From Salvator merianae (Eukaryota > Chordata > Lepidosauria > Squamata > Teiidae), in assembly GCA_003586115.2 (NCBI GenBank), contig QVOM02000116.1, positions 36,976,372-37,040,371 on the forward strand: DNA of 64,000 bases. The letters are read 5' to 3'. The position numbers and the translations under genes are program-made. Shown piece after piece: positions 9,112 to 22,229 of the stretch (the first letter of the stretch is position 1; each line of letters begins with the position of its first letter). The notes beneath the pieces are model-generated. The model saw nothing but the letters and a program-made list of their open reading frames with translations. It did not search any database and was not told where the DNA came from.

Positions 9112-11049
9112 CTGTTTTATAAGGCAAAAGAAAAAAGGAAATTGGCCTAATATAATATCAAGAAAATAAATTTTATGATTTATTTCACCTTCTCTTATAG
9201 TTCCTCTTATCCATCTTAGAAAAGATCCCCACTGTGTCGCCTTGCTACATAGCACTTTCTTTCTGCATTATACATTTGCCATCCTGTCAACTTCACCCCT
9301 GCCAAAAATAAAAGTAATTGGGGGATACTTTCTGATAAGAAAAGAATGCATATGGTTTGGTTTTTGGAACCTATCCTGTATACAGTGGTCCCTCCTGTAA
9401 AGGCTGTGTTTTCAAATCTCTGGGTAATTGTAGGGTTAGCATATTTGAATATCAAGAAAAAAAGATACCTTGGGGCAATTTCCAATTACCTTAACCTTTC
9501 CAACCGTTCTTCCTACCTGCTTTGCTGTGGGAAATATCAGCTATGGGGCCAGGCAGCAGTGAGGGCCCTGTGGGAGTGTATGTTTGTGTGCTGTGGCAGA
9601 GCATGATGATCCTTCTCTGGTTGCTCCCACCTAGGAAGGCAAGTCTCAAGTTCGTGCATGGAAGAGGCCCCTGCTTCTGCTCATGAGCCCTCTCTTGCTT
9701 CTCTGACCATGTGAGGCCAGCTCAGCCCTGGCATTCCGTCTTCCAGCCTTGACACTGGCAATTGGGAGCTGGCACTCTTATCAGGGACATACAGTGGGGT
9801 TCGGCACGTCTGTGGGTATGTGGAGTGGAATGGGCAAATCGTGGACATTTTTGATCTTTGGAAAACTCCCCTCCTGAATGGAGATTTAGGATCAAGATAC
9901 AGGACAGGTCTACAGGAATGGCTCAGGCCATTTGCACATGGAGCCCTGGAACTAGCTGACATTTGTGGAAAAGCAGAGTAAGAGGACCTGTAGAGATGCA
10001 TTCTGTCAAGGGAAGTTGATGATAGCAAGGAGGCAAGATGTGCCCTGGGAATACAAGTCAGCAGGCATGGAATGAAAAAGTCGCATTTTACTTGCCAAGT
10101 ATGGCCAAAACTGTGCTGAATAAAACTGAGCTATATGCGGGCAGTTACTGTGACAGGATACGGTCACCTTTACGACACTGGAAGAGAAAAAGGCCAGGTG
10201 ACGCAGAACGTTGAGTGTAATGTGGGGGAGGGGAGAAGAGAGCGGTTGACAGTTCAGCAGGGAGGGAAGCAGAAGGAAGCAAGGAAGGAGGCTGAGGAAA
10301 TGAAAATGGAGACCCAGGAGTAAAGGTTGAGCTGAGGGAAATTTCAGAAGGTCCGTGGCAGTTACAGCAACGGACTGGTAATGCGGGAAAAAGAGCAGGA
10401 AACTGACTGAGGAAGACAGCAGAGTTCTGAATGGGGCTGTGAAGAAAACTTCTGAGAGGAAAGTGCAGAGATCTGTTTCTGTCTGACAGAAACTGCCTGA
10501 GAACAGTGGGTTTGAAGAGTTCAAGGCTTTCAATTCTCTACAGAAGTCCTGAGGAGAGAAAACTGTGATCTGAGAGATTCTGTTTTACAGAAGAAGCTGC
10601 ACGCAGGAAGAGAACAAGCTGTCCGACACTCAAGAAGAAGAGGAAATGTTTCTTGTAGAATTGTTATATGTATAGCCATTGTTATCGTGTTAAAACTGAA
10701 TCACTTTAAGAAGTATAGATAGGGAAATATGGACAAGAGCGTGGTTGAGTAGGAATATTAGAGAATAGATAGGAAGGATAATATTGCGAAGCTTAGTGCT
10801 TGTGTCATCTATTGGGGAAAGTCTGACCACATATAAATGATCCCTTGACAGTTACATTTTACTGAGTATGTAAAAGCAAAACCATGTTCTTACTGTACTG
10901 TTCTATAAAGAACAGAAGCGTACGGAAGAGACTTCTATACTATTCTCTAAAAGAACGACAAGTAAGCACCCTCTCTAATTCCTAGATCTGGGGCACTGAA
11001 CCAAAACTTCTGGAACCCCAATATGTCAAATCCTGTTCTTCTGGTGTAC
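9112..11049 (-). other. Intron 5 of left PKS gene
   Basis: 1,938 bp. Contains a purine-rich plus-strand stretch at 10190-10650, which accounts for a long open frame on the minus strand at 10006-10533; that frame is proline/serine/leucine-rich and resembles no protein I know. No further coding sequence is recognised. Confidence 0.7.
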
Positions 11050-11231
11050 CTTCTTTAATGATTTCAGCAAAAGAACACCACAGCCTTCTCCTCTTCCATA
11101 TCCATCAGCCTTTATAGAAAAGGGTTTGCTGGTTCCGTCTGGAGAGATCATTCGTGACTTTCTAAGAGAGACAAAAATCTCTGGATCTAGGATACAGCTC
11201 ACTCCTCCACAAAGAGCAGATTCGCAGTCTC
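11050..11231 (-). CDS. PKS (left gene) coding exon 5: KS after the active site
   Basis: 182 nt encoding DCESALCGGVSCILDP, then SPDGTSKPFSIKADGYGRGEG and CGVLLLKSLKK. The F-S-x-K-A-D-G-Y-G-R-G-E-G motif is a canonical ketosynthase signature. The acceptor is tcctgcag/GA and the donor AAGAAG/gtacac, leaving phase 0 so that exon 6 begins with a whole codon. The paralogous exon is 62231-62412, same length. Confidence 0.93.
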
Positions 11232-13534
11232 CTGCAGGATAAAATAAAGAATTCATTCTCTTTTCAAAAGAAAACTCAGGATTTTGCAGTCCAGATAAAA
11301 TGTACCAGACTTTTTTATTTTTAAACAACAGCAGTAAGAGGCAAGTGCACTATTTTTACTAGCTGGCAGGTAAAAAAACTTAACTGGTTGACTGTCGAAA
11401 TCATTCAAGATAGGATCAGAAAGGAGTTTCGAGAGTTCCCATGTGAAAAAAACAAAAGGGATGAACACGTGCTGAGCTCCAAGAAGTTCCTTCCAATGCT
11501 ACAGCAGATGATTTTGTCAGACAGCTGAAAAGTCGTTTACACACTGGGGGAGAAAACTGTGTATATTTTGCAGAGTACACAGCACGATCTGGAGGGTATC
11601 TTAAATAAATGAAAGAGTTTCTTTTCCTCTATGTTTGAGTATTTAATATTAGAACTATAAAAACACACTTAGAATTATTTCAAATGCCACTACAGCACCA
11701 AAACATGGATCTATAGCATGGATAATCTTTTTTATATATATTAGATGTATATATGGACCAACACATAAAAATCATGGATCTCAGATATCACGATATGGGT
11801 CAGATCAAAGGCAGGTTTGTCAACAACATGCAGACTTCTAACAAAGTTGCCAAAGCATTTCTCAGTGGAAGTAAGAGCACTTAGCTGTGCTCCTCCACAG
11901 TGGTAGTGACCAGTGGTACCACCAAAAAGCACTGGATCCTTTTTTTTCTAGTTCAGTCCATGGAGATTGATGAGAATGATTAAGAATCATGAAAAGCAAG
12001 GCTTCAAAGGTGCCTTGCTCTTCCCTGATGTTACTGTTGGCTCTGCCGTGCACGCTGCCAGTGGCTGTGAACTGCCATTTTATGGCACTTGGGGCTACAT
12101 CCAGATGTCATGATAGGAGCGCTCTATGGGAGAGCCTGGGGCTCAGCGTCCACACAGTCCTTTCCCTACTGAGTCTGCAACTTGTCACTGAGGCACAAAA
12201 TCTACTCTGGGGGGCAACCTAAGTCCAGGCCACATGAACAGCTCCAAGGATAACTTTCCCCCTCTTCATTCCCTATTGCCACAGTGTAGGGAGATGGTGG
12301 CAGAGAGGGCAACTTACCAGGGGTGTTTTCTGCCCTATATGATTTAATGCTGGACAGAAAATGTATGGCTTCTTGTCTGGTGCTAAACTGCATGGATGCA
12401 GAGATACCAGCTATATACACAGCATGCCACTCACCCTAGCAGGAAAACCGTAGATTCCTACTACAGAGATGACCCTTTTGGGGACTGTCTGAATGTTACC
12501 TTAAAATCAAACTATCCACGGAACTAAACACTATCAGACTATGCCACTGCTATTCTGCTTCTACTTTCCATTCATCACTCCATATTTATTTATTTAAAAC
12601 ATCCCTATATATCCAAATCCCAAAAGCTTCGTCCATCACACATAGCAAAAAAAGAAGCCAGTTCAGCTTCCATTTAATGTAACGTGAGTGCATTTTTCTG
12701 AATTCAAGATGTTTAACGAACATTGATCAGAACAGATGACTTGAACACTTGGACTTCCTTAGTCTTTTGCTCTGCTGCGTTGGTTCTAACCACCATCTAC
12801 GGTAATGAATCTTACTCATTCAGACCTGTCTTTAGAGTGTCCAGATGGAAAGAAGAACAGATTCCTGCTCTTTTAAGAGTTGCATAGTAACCTGCATGAC
12901 AAGGTCTATCTGCTGAAATGGTTAAGTTTAGCCATTGAAGGGGCAAGAAGCCTATCTTTCTTTCTAATGGGCCACCCTCCTGTCTTATATGCTTCCACCC
13001 ACAATTAGGCTGCATTCAGATGCATGATTATGTCATGGCTATGTCGGGATTGCCACATGTATCTGTGGCAACCCAAACATAGCCCCGAGATATAGGGGTG
13101 ATGTGGGCACTTGTCTAAGTAGCAGATGAGGTGCTTCTCTGGAGAGCGTGATTTCACAGCCTCACCCCAGGTGACAAGGGCAGATGCTGCTTTCTTAAGC
13201 AGATGCGTCATGCTGCCAAAAATGGAGATGTGACACCCGAGACCCTTCTTCCAGGCACCCAGAGAGGTGTGTGGAAACACAGCCTCAGTTTAATCTTGTT
13301 CACAGGAATATTTAATTTCTTTGCCTAAGAAGTCCCAAGGCAATATAAAAAGACCAACTAATTTAAAAGTTGTTTGGTTGAAAGTTCAAATGAAAAGTCT
13401 GAAAAATCTGAACAAGGAGACAAAAGTATACACAGTGGGACCCATGACGATCTTGAAAGAGAGGCTACAACAGTGTTTTTATGCATGCATATGTAGAAAG
13501 GTCTAACAAACCAACCCGTATTTCATTAGTTTAC
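11232..13534 (-). other. Intron 4 of left PKS gene
   Basis: 2,303 bp. Holds a copy of the hairpin-MITE family near 13008-13280 (internal palindrome around a TATCTGTGGCAACCC-type sequence) and a related fragment near 12080-12230. Nothing coding is visible. Confidence 0.6.
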
Positions 13535-13738
13535 CTTGTCTGATTGCATGCAAGGCAAAGTGTAAAGCATAATTAAATGACGAGCAAGCTGTGTCGATAG
13601 CAACTGACGGTCCAGTCAGATTAAATGTATATGAAATCCGATTTGCAGCTATGCTCATGGCTGTCCCAGTGCCAGTGTAATGGTTTATGTCAGCGATGTT
13701 CTTGTTAGACATCAACCTGAAGTCTTGATTCATCAGAC
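13535..13738 (-). CDS. PKS (left gene) coding exon 4: KS active site, cysteine present
   Basis: 204 nt encoding LMNQDFRLMSN, then ADINHYTGTGTAMSIAANRI, FNLTGPSVAIDTACSSF and HAIRQG. The D-T-A-C-S-S motif carries the nucleophilic cysteine that accepts the growing chain in KS domains; by exon counting it is residue 175. The acceptor is cttcacag/GT and the donor ACAAG/gtaaac. The paralogous exon at 59834-60037 has the same length but glycine in place of this cysteine, which makes this copy the condensing-competent member of the pair. Confidence 0.94.
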
Positions 13739-13940
13739 CTGTGAAGACAGACAGGTTAATAAATAAGATGGGGATTATGAAATAATGTTTGCATATTGCG
13801 TTTGCTCTCCTTCACATAGCAAGGGACAGGATTTTGTAACCTAAATGGCCCCCTTCTAACTCTGTGACTCTATGAAAAAGAAAAGAAAGAAATGCAATAT
13901 GGGAAAGGAAAAAATAGTTACCAAGTAGTTTCTAAAACAA

Positions 13941-15596
13941 GGGTCTATTCGCATTTTAGGCTAGCAAGCATTGAGAATGCTTGCTAGTAAAGTGCATTCG
14001 CCCTGGAAGATGGCCGAAGGAACCGGGAGCGGGCTTCATCCACTCCTGATCACTACCACTGTGGGTGCAGTAATTAGGGGCCTATTCGCACTTTCCACTT
14101 TAGAATGGACTAATTAACCCATTCTAAGGTGGAATAGACACCGTCTGCACAATGAGGCCTAAATACTAATCCGAAGTCGGCTACCAGCGTTCGTGTGTGC
14201 GAACACCAGAAGCTGTGCACGATATTTGCCATGACCGCTGCCATGGTGACCGGCAGAAGCACCGCCTGCATGCACAATGGAGCCTGCCCTTTTGGGCAGG
14301 CACGAATGGGCCTGCACGACACCTCAATCAGGCCCACAATGCCGTGATCAGGCCTGCAATGCCGGATGGGGCTGTGCTGCTCCTCATCCGGCATTCTGGT
14401 GCCCGATCGGTCGCTCACCAGATTGTCACCACAGGAGCGATCTCCAAGCATCAGGCCATTGCCATGACAACCAGGAAGCATGCACAGTGATGCAGATCAT
14501 GCCTGCATGCTGGGCCCCTCGCCATAGTGCCATTGGGCCTACCCGATCGGGCTCGCAATGGCCAGCGCGGGCCCGAGCTAGGGGTCCACCACACAGGCAC
14601 AGTGCAGATCACAGCTGCGTGCTGCATTGGCTTACCAGTCACCAATTCAATGGCCTGATGCTTGCAGGTAATTGCCTCCGCGGCCGTCCAGCATGTGCCC
14701 GATTGGGCACCAGAACGCTGGATGGGGTGCAGCGCGATTGGGGCATTGTGGGCCCGACTGGGGTGTTGCGTGGGCCCACTTGTGCCGTTTGAGGGGGAAG
14801 ACCCATTGCCCATTGTGCATGCGTGATAGCAGGATCACGCATGCATGATGGGTGGGCCCATCGGCCACAAGATGGCCACCGCTGTGTTGAAGGTAAGTAC
14901 AAATGGATCCTTACCTGAAGCTCACCAGCAGTGGGAGTGGTCAGAAGCAGATGAAGTTCGCTCCCAGCTGCACGGGCCTCCACCAAGTGCAGACGCACTG
15001 GACTAGCAAGAGTTCTCAATGCTTGCTAGGCCAAAGTGTGAATAGGCCTTAGCAGTCTGCAACCTTACCTGAACCTTAGCATTCGCACTTACCTGCACCA
15101 TGGCAGTGGCTGTCTTCCAGGTGATGTGCCCATTGCGCATGCATGATCCTGCGATCATGCATGCACGATGGGGCAATTGGGCCTGATTGGGCCCCTGCGC
15201 TACACCCCATCCGGCTTTCTGGTGCCTGATTGGGTGCACACCAGACAGTTGCCATTGCAGCGGCTGGCAAATGTTGGGCTGCTGTCATGATGAACGGGAG
15301 GCCGGTGCAGGGTGCAGGCGTGATGGTGGATCACGCCTATATGCTAGGCCCCTCGCCGTAGCGCCATCGGACCTACTCGATCGAGCTGCACGGTGCCCCG
15401 ATCAGGCCCGCATAGCCTGATTGGGGCGACCTGATCACCCCAATCAGGCCACGCGGGCCTGATGGTGCTATGGTGGTAGCTGGCTTCAGGTAGGTTTTTA
15501 GGCCCCATCATGCAGACAGTGTCTGCACGTTGGGGACTATTCCACCTTAGGATGGACTAATTAGCCCATTCTAAGGTGGAAAGTGCGAACAGGCCC
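13941..15596. mobile_element. Complex inverted-repeat DNA element(s) in intron 3 of left PKS gene
   Basis: Two interleaved pairs of terminal inverted repeats are visible. Pair A: 13941-13988 (GGGTCTATTCGCATTTTAGG, then a palindrome CTAGCAAGCATTGAGAATGC...) against 15002-15048. Pair B: 14078-14140 (GGGCCTATTCGCACTTTCCA, then a palindrome centred on ACTAATTA) against 15540-15596. Each terminus is itself palindromic, as in foldback elements. The interior is unusually GC- and CpG-rich, with many repeated GATCGGGC/GCATGATC-type words. There is no transposase frame, so it is non-autonomous. Superfamily not determined. Confidence 0.7.
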
Positions 15597-15831
15597 AAGC
15601 TCTCTTGATATCTCAACAGTAAGCCCTCTTGAAACCAAAGTTCGGATAATTCCATTTGAATCCAACCATAGCTATTCCAGTAAATAAGGCTCATAATATG
15701 ACTTTCCTAATATACTTTTTTATATATATATAAAATAAATAAAATTAGGTCTGCAATCGAGTCACCTGGATCAGATTTATCCTTCCTTCCGGAATATCAA
15801 AATTTCTATAAGAATCAAGTAATTGTCTTAC

Positions 15832-15992
15832 CAATAAAAACTCCTGTTTTTGAACCACTAATATTTTCTCTGCTAACTCCTGCATCTTCCAGTGCTCTGT
15901 AGGTGCATTCCAAAAGTAATTTATGCTGGGGATCCATATATTTGGCTTCTATATCATTAATTCCAAAAAGCCTGTTGTCAAAGGCATTTAGT
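15832..15992 (-). CDS. PKS (left gene) coding exon 3: KS, FDN/MDPQ region
   Basis: 161 nt. It encodes LNAFDNRLFGINDIEAKYM, then DPQHKLLLECTYRALEDAG and ISGSKTGVFIG. The F-D-N-x-x-F-G-I and M-D-P-Q-x-x-x-L-L-E-C motifs are diagnostic for ketosynthases. The acceptor is tttgtag/A and the donor ATTG/gtaagac; phases join exons 2 and 4 as ...ALIEG-LNAFDN... and ...VFIG-LMNQD.... The paralogous exon at 58996-59156 has the same length. Confidence 0.92.
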
Positions 15993-17229
15993 CTACAAAA
16001 CATAAGTCAGATGACACTTTGGGTGTTTATATACACTCAGATAGAAATGAACAAAACTAAATCATGGTGTATTTATTAAGTCAATAATCAATAATGAATA
16101 ATCTTGACTGTTATAATATTTCCTATGAAAGTACACTTACTGAGATCTCTAGCATAGATCCTTTCTGCACTAGGCCTTATTCTGGATTAAATCCTGGAAT
16201 AGGGATCTGCCAGAGGAAGACAGAGGGGACGCAAGGCCACTCCATCTGCCCTGTAAGGGATGATTCCATCAAATCCTTCAGATGCAAGGATATGGGCAAC
16301 ACTTATGCAGGACTCTGCCTAATCTTAGAATATTTAAATAATGGATTTGCAATATTTTTTTTCTGGAACCTATGGTGAAGAGTGGTATATAAATGTAAAT
16401 AAATAAATAAAATAAATAAATAAATCTGTGTGCTGATGCAGACTACAGCAGAGCCCGACCACGCATTCAGAAGAATTGTGGACTTAGTTCCACTTACCTG
16501 GACATCTGCCAGGAGCTACCGAAATGAAGTCCAATCACATAACTGGAAAGCTGGCCAAGTGCCCACGGTGCTTCCTTTGTTATTTTTCATGAGCTTGGCT
16601 GGCTTCTGGTTATACAATTAGACTTTATTTTGAAGCTCCCAGCAGATGTCCAGGTAAAGGGAATGATTATGGGAAACCCGGCATTGTTTCCAGATTTCCA
16701 GTAATAAGGATATATCGGGTTATCCATCAACTAACCTGGAACTATACTGGGAATGCCACGATTGTACCTGGCGTTCACAGTGTGGTCCCAGGAGAATTGT
16801 GGATTTTAGCCTATGCCTGGAGGCATTCACATATCACACACCCTAATTACACTGGCATCCTGCCAGCATCTTACCTGGGCCAGCAGACATGCCCAATGCC
16901 AGTAACTTCCAATGAATCTCAGTGAAAACACAGTGTAAAGAAGGTGCAGGAGTTCCCGCACCATCTTTAAAGTGTTGGCATAGTGCTGCTACTACTTACA
17001 TCTGGCACAATCTGCTGTGACAATGTGCCAGGTCACCACTGTGGTCCAAAAATAGCAAGAGAGAATAGGGCCAGAGCAGTGAGTGCCTGGATGGGTGACC
17101 TGACACCGAAGAATTTTAGTGGCCTCTATTGCACTAATATGGGGAAACGTCAACTTTTAAAAAAAGATGTTTCCCTGAAGCATGTTTGGAGGCACCCTTA
17201 GATTTTCACTGCTAGTTGCACACATGCAT

Positions 17230-20210
17230 GCAAACAAATAATAATAATAATAACATTTATTTATAATGCCCCTTTTGCCAAAGGGTGGAACAAGAAACAT
17301 ATAGAATTGAAAGGCAAACAAAACAAACAAAATAGATATATAAAATGCTATATGTAAAATCAACATCCCATTCCTCACCAGATGCTTCACAACTCCACAG
17401 CTAAATATCTAAATGATTCACTCTGGTGAATCAAAAAGGAAAGTTTTCAACCCCTTCCAAAAGCAGAGGAGATCCTCCTCCAGCCGAAGGTCCAGAGGAA
17501 GAAAGTTCCACAAATGTAGGGCCAGTCTAGAAAGGCTCGCAGCCTTGAGGTGGCTGTATGTGTTGGTGGGACAGCCAGTAATCTCTTGGCTGTAGAGTGC
17601 AGATTTCTGGAACCATGTAAGCCGAGCTGCCAAATAACTAGGAAGATTAGAGAGCAGGGCTTTAAACACCAAAACCAACAATTTAAAATGGGCCCTGGCT
17701 CTAATTGGCAGCTTCTATGCGGGGCTGAAACACGGGAGTACTTCAGAAGATTTAAGACAACCCTGACAGCTCTATTCTGAACTAAAGTCAGAGGAAGAAG
17801 AGAACAATAAGGCAAGCCTGTCAATAAACTATTATAGTAATCCAGACGTGGCATCACGAGAGCTTGGACAAGCAGGTGGGTGGTCTCAACTGTTAGGAAC
17901 CTCCAGATTCTACAGATATTTAAAAGATGGAAATTGCATGCCTTTGCTGTTGCTGCAATAAAAGGGTGTAAGGACAAACTTTCATCTAGCAGGACTCCAA
18001 GGTTCCGAGCAACTGAGACCGGAACCACTGAATGATCCTCGAAGCAAACTGAAAAACATGCAAGAGGAGCTGCTGGACGATCAGGCTGAAACATCAAGAT
18101 CTCTGTTTTATCCGTATTCAGCTTCAGACGATGGTCAGTCATCCACCAGGACAACTCAACAGGCAATCCATTACAGAATTCAATGCAGAGGAGTCCAATG
18201 ACTTAAAGCTCTGAAAAATTTGAATGTCATCAGCATAGATATGATACTGAAAACCCAGCTCTGAGACAAACAAAGCAAGAGGAAGAATATATAAAGAAAA
18301 AAGGAGAGGACCCAAAACTGACCCTTGTGGGACCCTAGTCATTATGGGGAACACGTTGGACGTAGATCCCCAGAATGCAGCTGAAAAAGAATGATCAGAC
18401 AGAAATGATTTAAACCAAGAGAGAGCAGTTTCCATTATTCCCAATTATTCCAGCCATGATAACATCTGATAATCCAAAGTGTCAAAGGCAGCAGAAAGAT
18501 CGAGAAGAATCAAAACCGATGTTTGACGCTTTGCCTTTGCCACTAGGAGTTCATTTATTACATGAGTTAAGGCCATTTCAGTAGAATAGTCTGCCTGGAA
18601 CCCAGATTGAAACGGGTCGAGAAGATCATGTGTAATCGGTTGAGAAAGAGCCATTTCCTCTAAGACCTTTGAGAGAAATGGAAGAAGTGAGACAGGATGA
18701 TAATTGACACTAAGTAAGGGATGCAAAACAGCATGCTTAAAGCAACCTGGGAAAATGCCCCTTGAAAAATAACAGTTCACTACGTGAGTTATAAAAGGCA
18801 GAAATAAAGGCAAAAGGGTCGTGACAAGAAAAGAAGGAAAAGGATCAATAGGACAAGAAGTAGGAGGCAATGACAATATAATTCGATCCATGACTGTCTC
18901 AGTAACTGGGGAAAAATTAAACTTTGGCTCTGTTGATGAAGACATACTCTGGGCCAAAGGCCGTGTTAACTCGGCTTGTGGCAATGGAGGTAAAACTCCA
19001 TCTACTTGAAATGAGTCAACAATGGCAGTCACTTCTTCATCAAAAAAAGAAGCCAAGTTATTTGCTGAGAGGTCCTGGGCTAAGAGGATTTCACCACAGT
19101 CAATGCCAGAACCTAGTAAAATGTCAAAAGCGGCAAATAATTGATGAGCCATCCGAGCTTGCATGGAAATCTGCTCCTGGAAATAAGCTGGTCAAGATGC
19201 ATCTACATGAGAATAGTACATCCTGCAGGCTTCCTTCAAGCGTTGAAGCCATTCCTCTGATGGATTCTGCTTCCATTTTCTTTCCAAACGACGAACCATG
19301 GATTGTTCCACACACAGCTCTGCATGAAGCCAAGGTCTTGGTTGACACTGTGTCACTAGATGGATTTTTGATGGAGTCACAGTTTCTAAAGCAGTTTTAG
19401 TTACAATGTTAAATCGATCAGCCAAAACATCTGGGTTTACTGCATTATCTTCCATAGTTAAACCTAGGCCGTCACCATAAGATTGACTAAGGGCTTGCAA
19501 AAAAGAGTCCACAGAAACCTTTGAAAGGTCCCGACATTTTCCTAACAGGAGAAGGTGCCAATCGTACAGGACACCATAAAACGATCCAATATCCTTGCAT
19601 CTATGACTTTCTCTAACTCAATATTTATATTCCTAAACAGGATAAGATCCAAGGTTTCCCCAGCTGCATGAGTCAGAGGGGTTTCCACAGTTTCCAAATT
19701 AAAAATTTCCAACAGAGAGAAAATGTTCTGAGAGAATGAAGAAGCATCTCTGTGAGTATTAAAATCCCCCAGATAATATAAGCTGAACTTGAAGGTAGAA
19801 TTATAGATAATCACTCTTCTAAAAAGGTTCCATTTATTCCAAGAGGTCTATAGGTCCCAGACGCCACCACTGAGGGTTGCCCTATTTGCAGGGACGTCAC
19901 TTCAAAAGATATTAGAGTCATATCACCATCTATGACAAGAGGGTTTGCAGGGAGTGAAGACTCAAAAATGACTGCCATCCCCCCCCCCCACAGCTTGCCA
20001 ATCGTGGCGAATGTACACAGGAAAACCCATGAGCTTTGAAAGCAGCCAGGGGAACAGAATCATTCAATGACAACCAAGTCTCTGTGACCACTGCTATGGA
20101 TATTCTGTGGTCCAGCAGAGTGAGACAGGAATCCTGCTTTTGAGACTAGGGAATGAGCATTCCAGAGCAACAGCAAAGAAGGTACGCATTCCAGAGGCAT
20201 AGATAATGTA
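17230..20210 (-). mobile_element. Degraded non-LTR retrotransposon (L2/CR1-like) in intron 2 of left PKS gene
   Basis: On the minus strand, endonuclease remnants (TETWL near 20080; YLGDFNTH near 19775) are followed by reverse transcriptase pieces: ILLDLSAAFDT near 18500, VPQGSVLGPLLFSLY near 18320 and the catalytic YADD at about 18235. A C-terminal part follows (LNTDKTEILMF near 18110; RNLGVLLDESLS near 18000). The pieces lie in successive frames and are interrupted, so the element is dead. It ends towards 17238 in an (ATT)n-type tail, typical of this LINE group. It is in the same orientation as the PKS gene. Confidence 0.85.
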
Positions 20211-20799
20211 ATAGAAGTCAAACAACGCGGGCAGAATTGATTGCAAGTATGCTATGAATAAGCTAGGTGTACTTGTTGTAAGACTGTAACAGCTGACATT
20301 TCTGACTTAACAAATAATTGTCCACTGTCACCTTCTTAACTTCTTTTAGCTTCTTCCCCTGTCCAACAACTTTCTTGGCAATTGTTCAGCAATTTGTTCT
20401 TATAAGCAATTAGCCTTCTTATCAGTTACACTTCCAACTCCTGCCTTCTAATCCCAACTGACTAGATGCAAGGCAAAAAAGACGCCAAGTATCAGGAAGA
20501 TAAGAATAATTAAGATAGGTCCAAGGTCACAGTTAGGAACCAGCTGCCTCTAGGCAGAGCAAAATTAAAAATTATCACTAAACTGATAAAAGAGAAATAA
20601 AAGCATAATAATGGTGAAATTCTCAGCCAAAAACATTAAATGGCAAGAGAAGCGAGAGATCACACAATCACAGCTTGACGGTCGGCCATCTTTATATAAT
20701 AGCAGTTTTAAAGGCAATCAGGGTAATGGACAAGACAATTAATACCAAAAATAGCAGAAATATTAAAAATTATCCCCCAAATGCTGGAAGAAAACAAGC

Positions 20800-21235
20800 A
20801 TTTTTGCCTAACGTTGGGTGCCTCCCAATGACTGTCTCGGCATTATATTGGGAGTACCATATATTTATGTGGCAATCCCAATATAATGATGGGATATGGG
20901 GACACTATCCGAAAACAGGGATATGACGGGAAATCCAGCAACGATGCAAAATTTCTCATCATATTGCTTCTCTTACCTCATTTGCAGTCAGTTTGTGTAA
21001 TCGCCCCTCTTGCAAAATACCCATAGGTTAGCAAGTGTGGGGAAAAACGATAGAAAGAGGGCAGGTGCTTGCTAACCTATGGGTATTTTGCAAGAGGAGC
21101 AACCACGTAAACAGCTGGCAGAAGAGGTAAGAACCCAGATTTCCCCAGGATTGCCTCCTGCCAAATGCCAAGAGATGTTTGCAGGATCTAAAGAAGGCTC
21201 CAGAATTTCTTCTTGTCATCTGGAAGCACCTATTG
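20800..21235. mobile_element. Hairpin MITE with perfect 30-bp central stem, next to PKS exon 2
   Basis: The central stem is formed by 21005-21034 and 21068-21097, which are exact reverse complements over 30 bp around a 33-nt loop. The flanks contain short palindromes shared with other copies in the window, such as ATATTGGGAGTACC/GGCAATCCCAATAT. The right border resembles the TCTGGAAGCACC/TCTGGAGGCACC end of its relatives. It lies about 120 bp from exon 2 of the left PKS gene. No protein is encoded. Confidence 0.65.
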
Positions 21236-21354
21236 ACAATGTTACTCCAGGCAGAACTGTATGCTCTGAATCAAACTATTACAATAATAAGAGCAGGAAA
21301 CAGTTTTGCTTTTGCATGTGTGCACATTTATTGATTTCAATAATTAAGACTTAC

Positions 21355-21508
21355 CCTTCAATTAGGGCAGCATGTTTTGTATCTGTTTTTCCTGGCTTCC
21401 GACTATCTGGATCATACCATTCCTTAATGTCAAATCTTTCTGGTGGTATTTCTACAGTACAGTTTCTGCCTTCAACTAGAACGCGCCAGAAATTATCAAT
21501 TCCTTCAC
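21355..21508 (-). CDS. PKS (left gene) coding exon 2: KS N-terminal region
   Basis: 154 nt, entering with two bases of a split glycine codon and leaving with GG of another (donor GAAGG/gtaagt). It encodes GEGIDNFWRVLVEGRNC followed by an IPPERF segment, EWYDPDS and HAALIEG. This is the standard stretch after the first KS strand (the FW..L and PPERW-like motifs of type I PKS). It aligns without gaps to the paralogous exon at 56756-56909, at about 31 identities in 52 residues by eye. It has no ATG near its start and is easily missed in open-reading-frame lists. Confidence 0.9.
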
Positions 21509-22229
21509 CTATTGCAAATTGGTATTAAAAAAAACAGAAACAACTTCTTAAAATTCAACTTAACAAAACAAAAAAATAAATTCTGATACAATTAGACTAG
21601 CAAAAGTCATGGTGGAGAAAAAAAGTACAACCAGCAGAGGTGCCCAGTAAGCAAGATTGTGCCTTACGATCTCAACTGTTATCATATCATCTATTGGTAC
21701 TTTAGTTACTTTCAATTTCTGCAACAAGAAGATTAATTCTGATATTGGTACAGGTGACCATTTGTTAAAAGCTCCTCATTTTAGACATTTGTTTACATTT
21801 ATATACCACTCTATACTAGATGTGCAAAATTCATTTTGCACTCAAACTTTCGATCAACTATTTCATATTCACAGATATTCGAACTGAATCAAAAATGCAT
21901 TTTTTCGCATTTTCAGAGTTCAATTGAAATGAACCAGCCTCTTCCTTCACAATATTTATTTTATTGGCATTTTTGCTGTGTTTTAACCAGCCTTTTTTCA
22001 ACATTGCAATTTGCTGACAAAGCGAAAATACAGATTTTCACTTTGACAGTGAATTAAAAATGTGAATTTCATTGTGCACATCCCAACTCTATACCTTAAG
22101 GCTTTAAGACAGTAATTAAAACATATAAAAACAGAATAAGAAGGGTTTAAAATGACCAATGTTGCACTGTAGTGCCCAGAAGAGAACAATGTACTCCCTC
22201 TTTAACAGAAGGCTCAGCTAAACAGGTGA

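Noticed and set aside
10006..10533. 175-codon minus-strand open frame in PKS intron 5
   Set aside because: Low-complexity leucine/serine/proline reading of a purine-rich plus strand; no motifs, and the PKS splices cleanly around it.
13941..15596. CRISPR-like or satellite array from repeated GC-rich words
   Set aside because: Spacing is irregular and the block is bounded by inverted, not direct, repeats.
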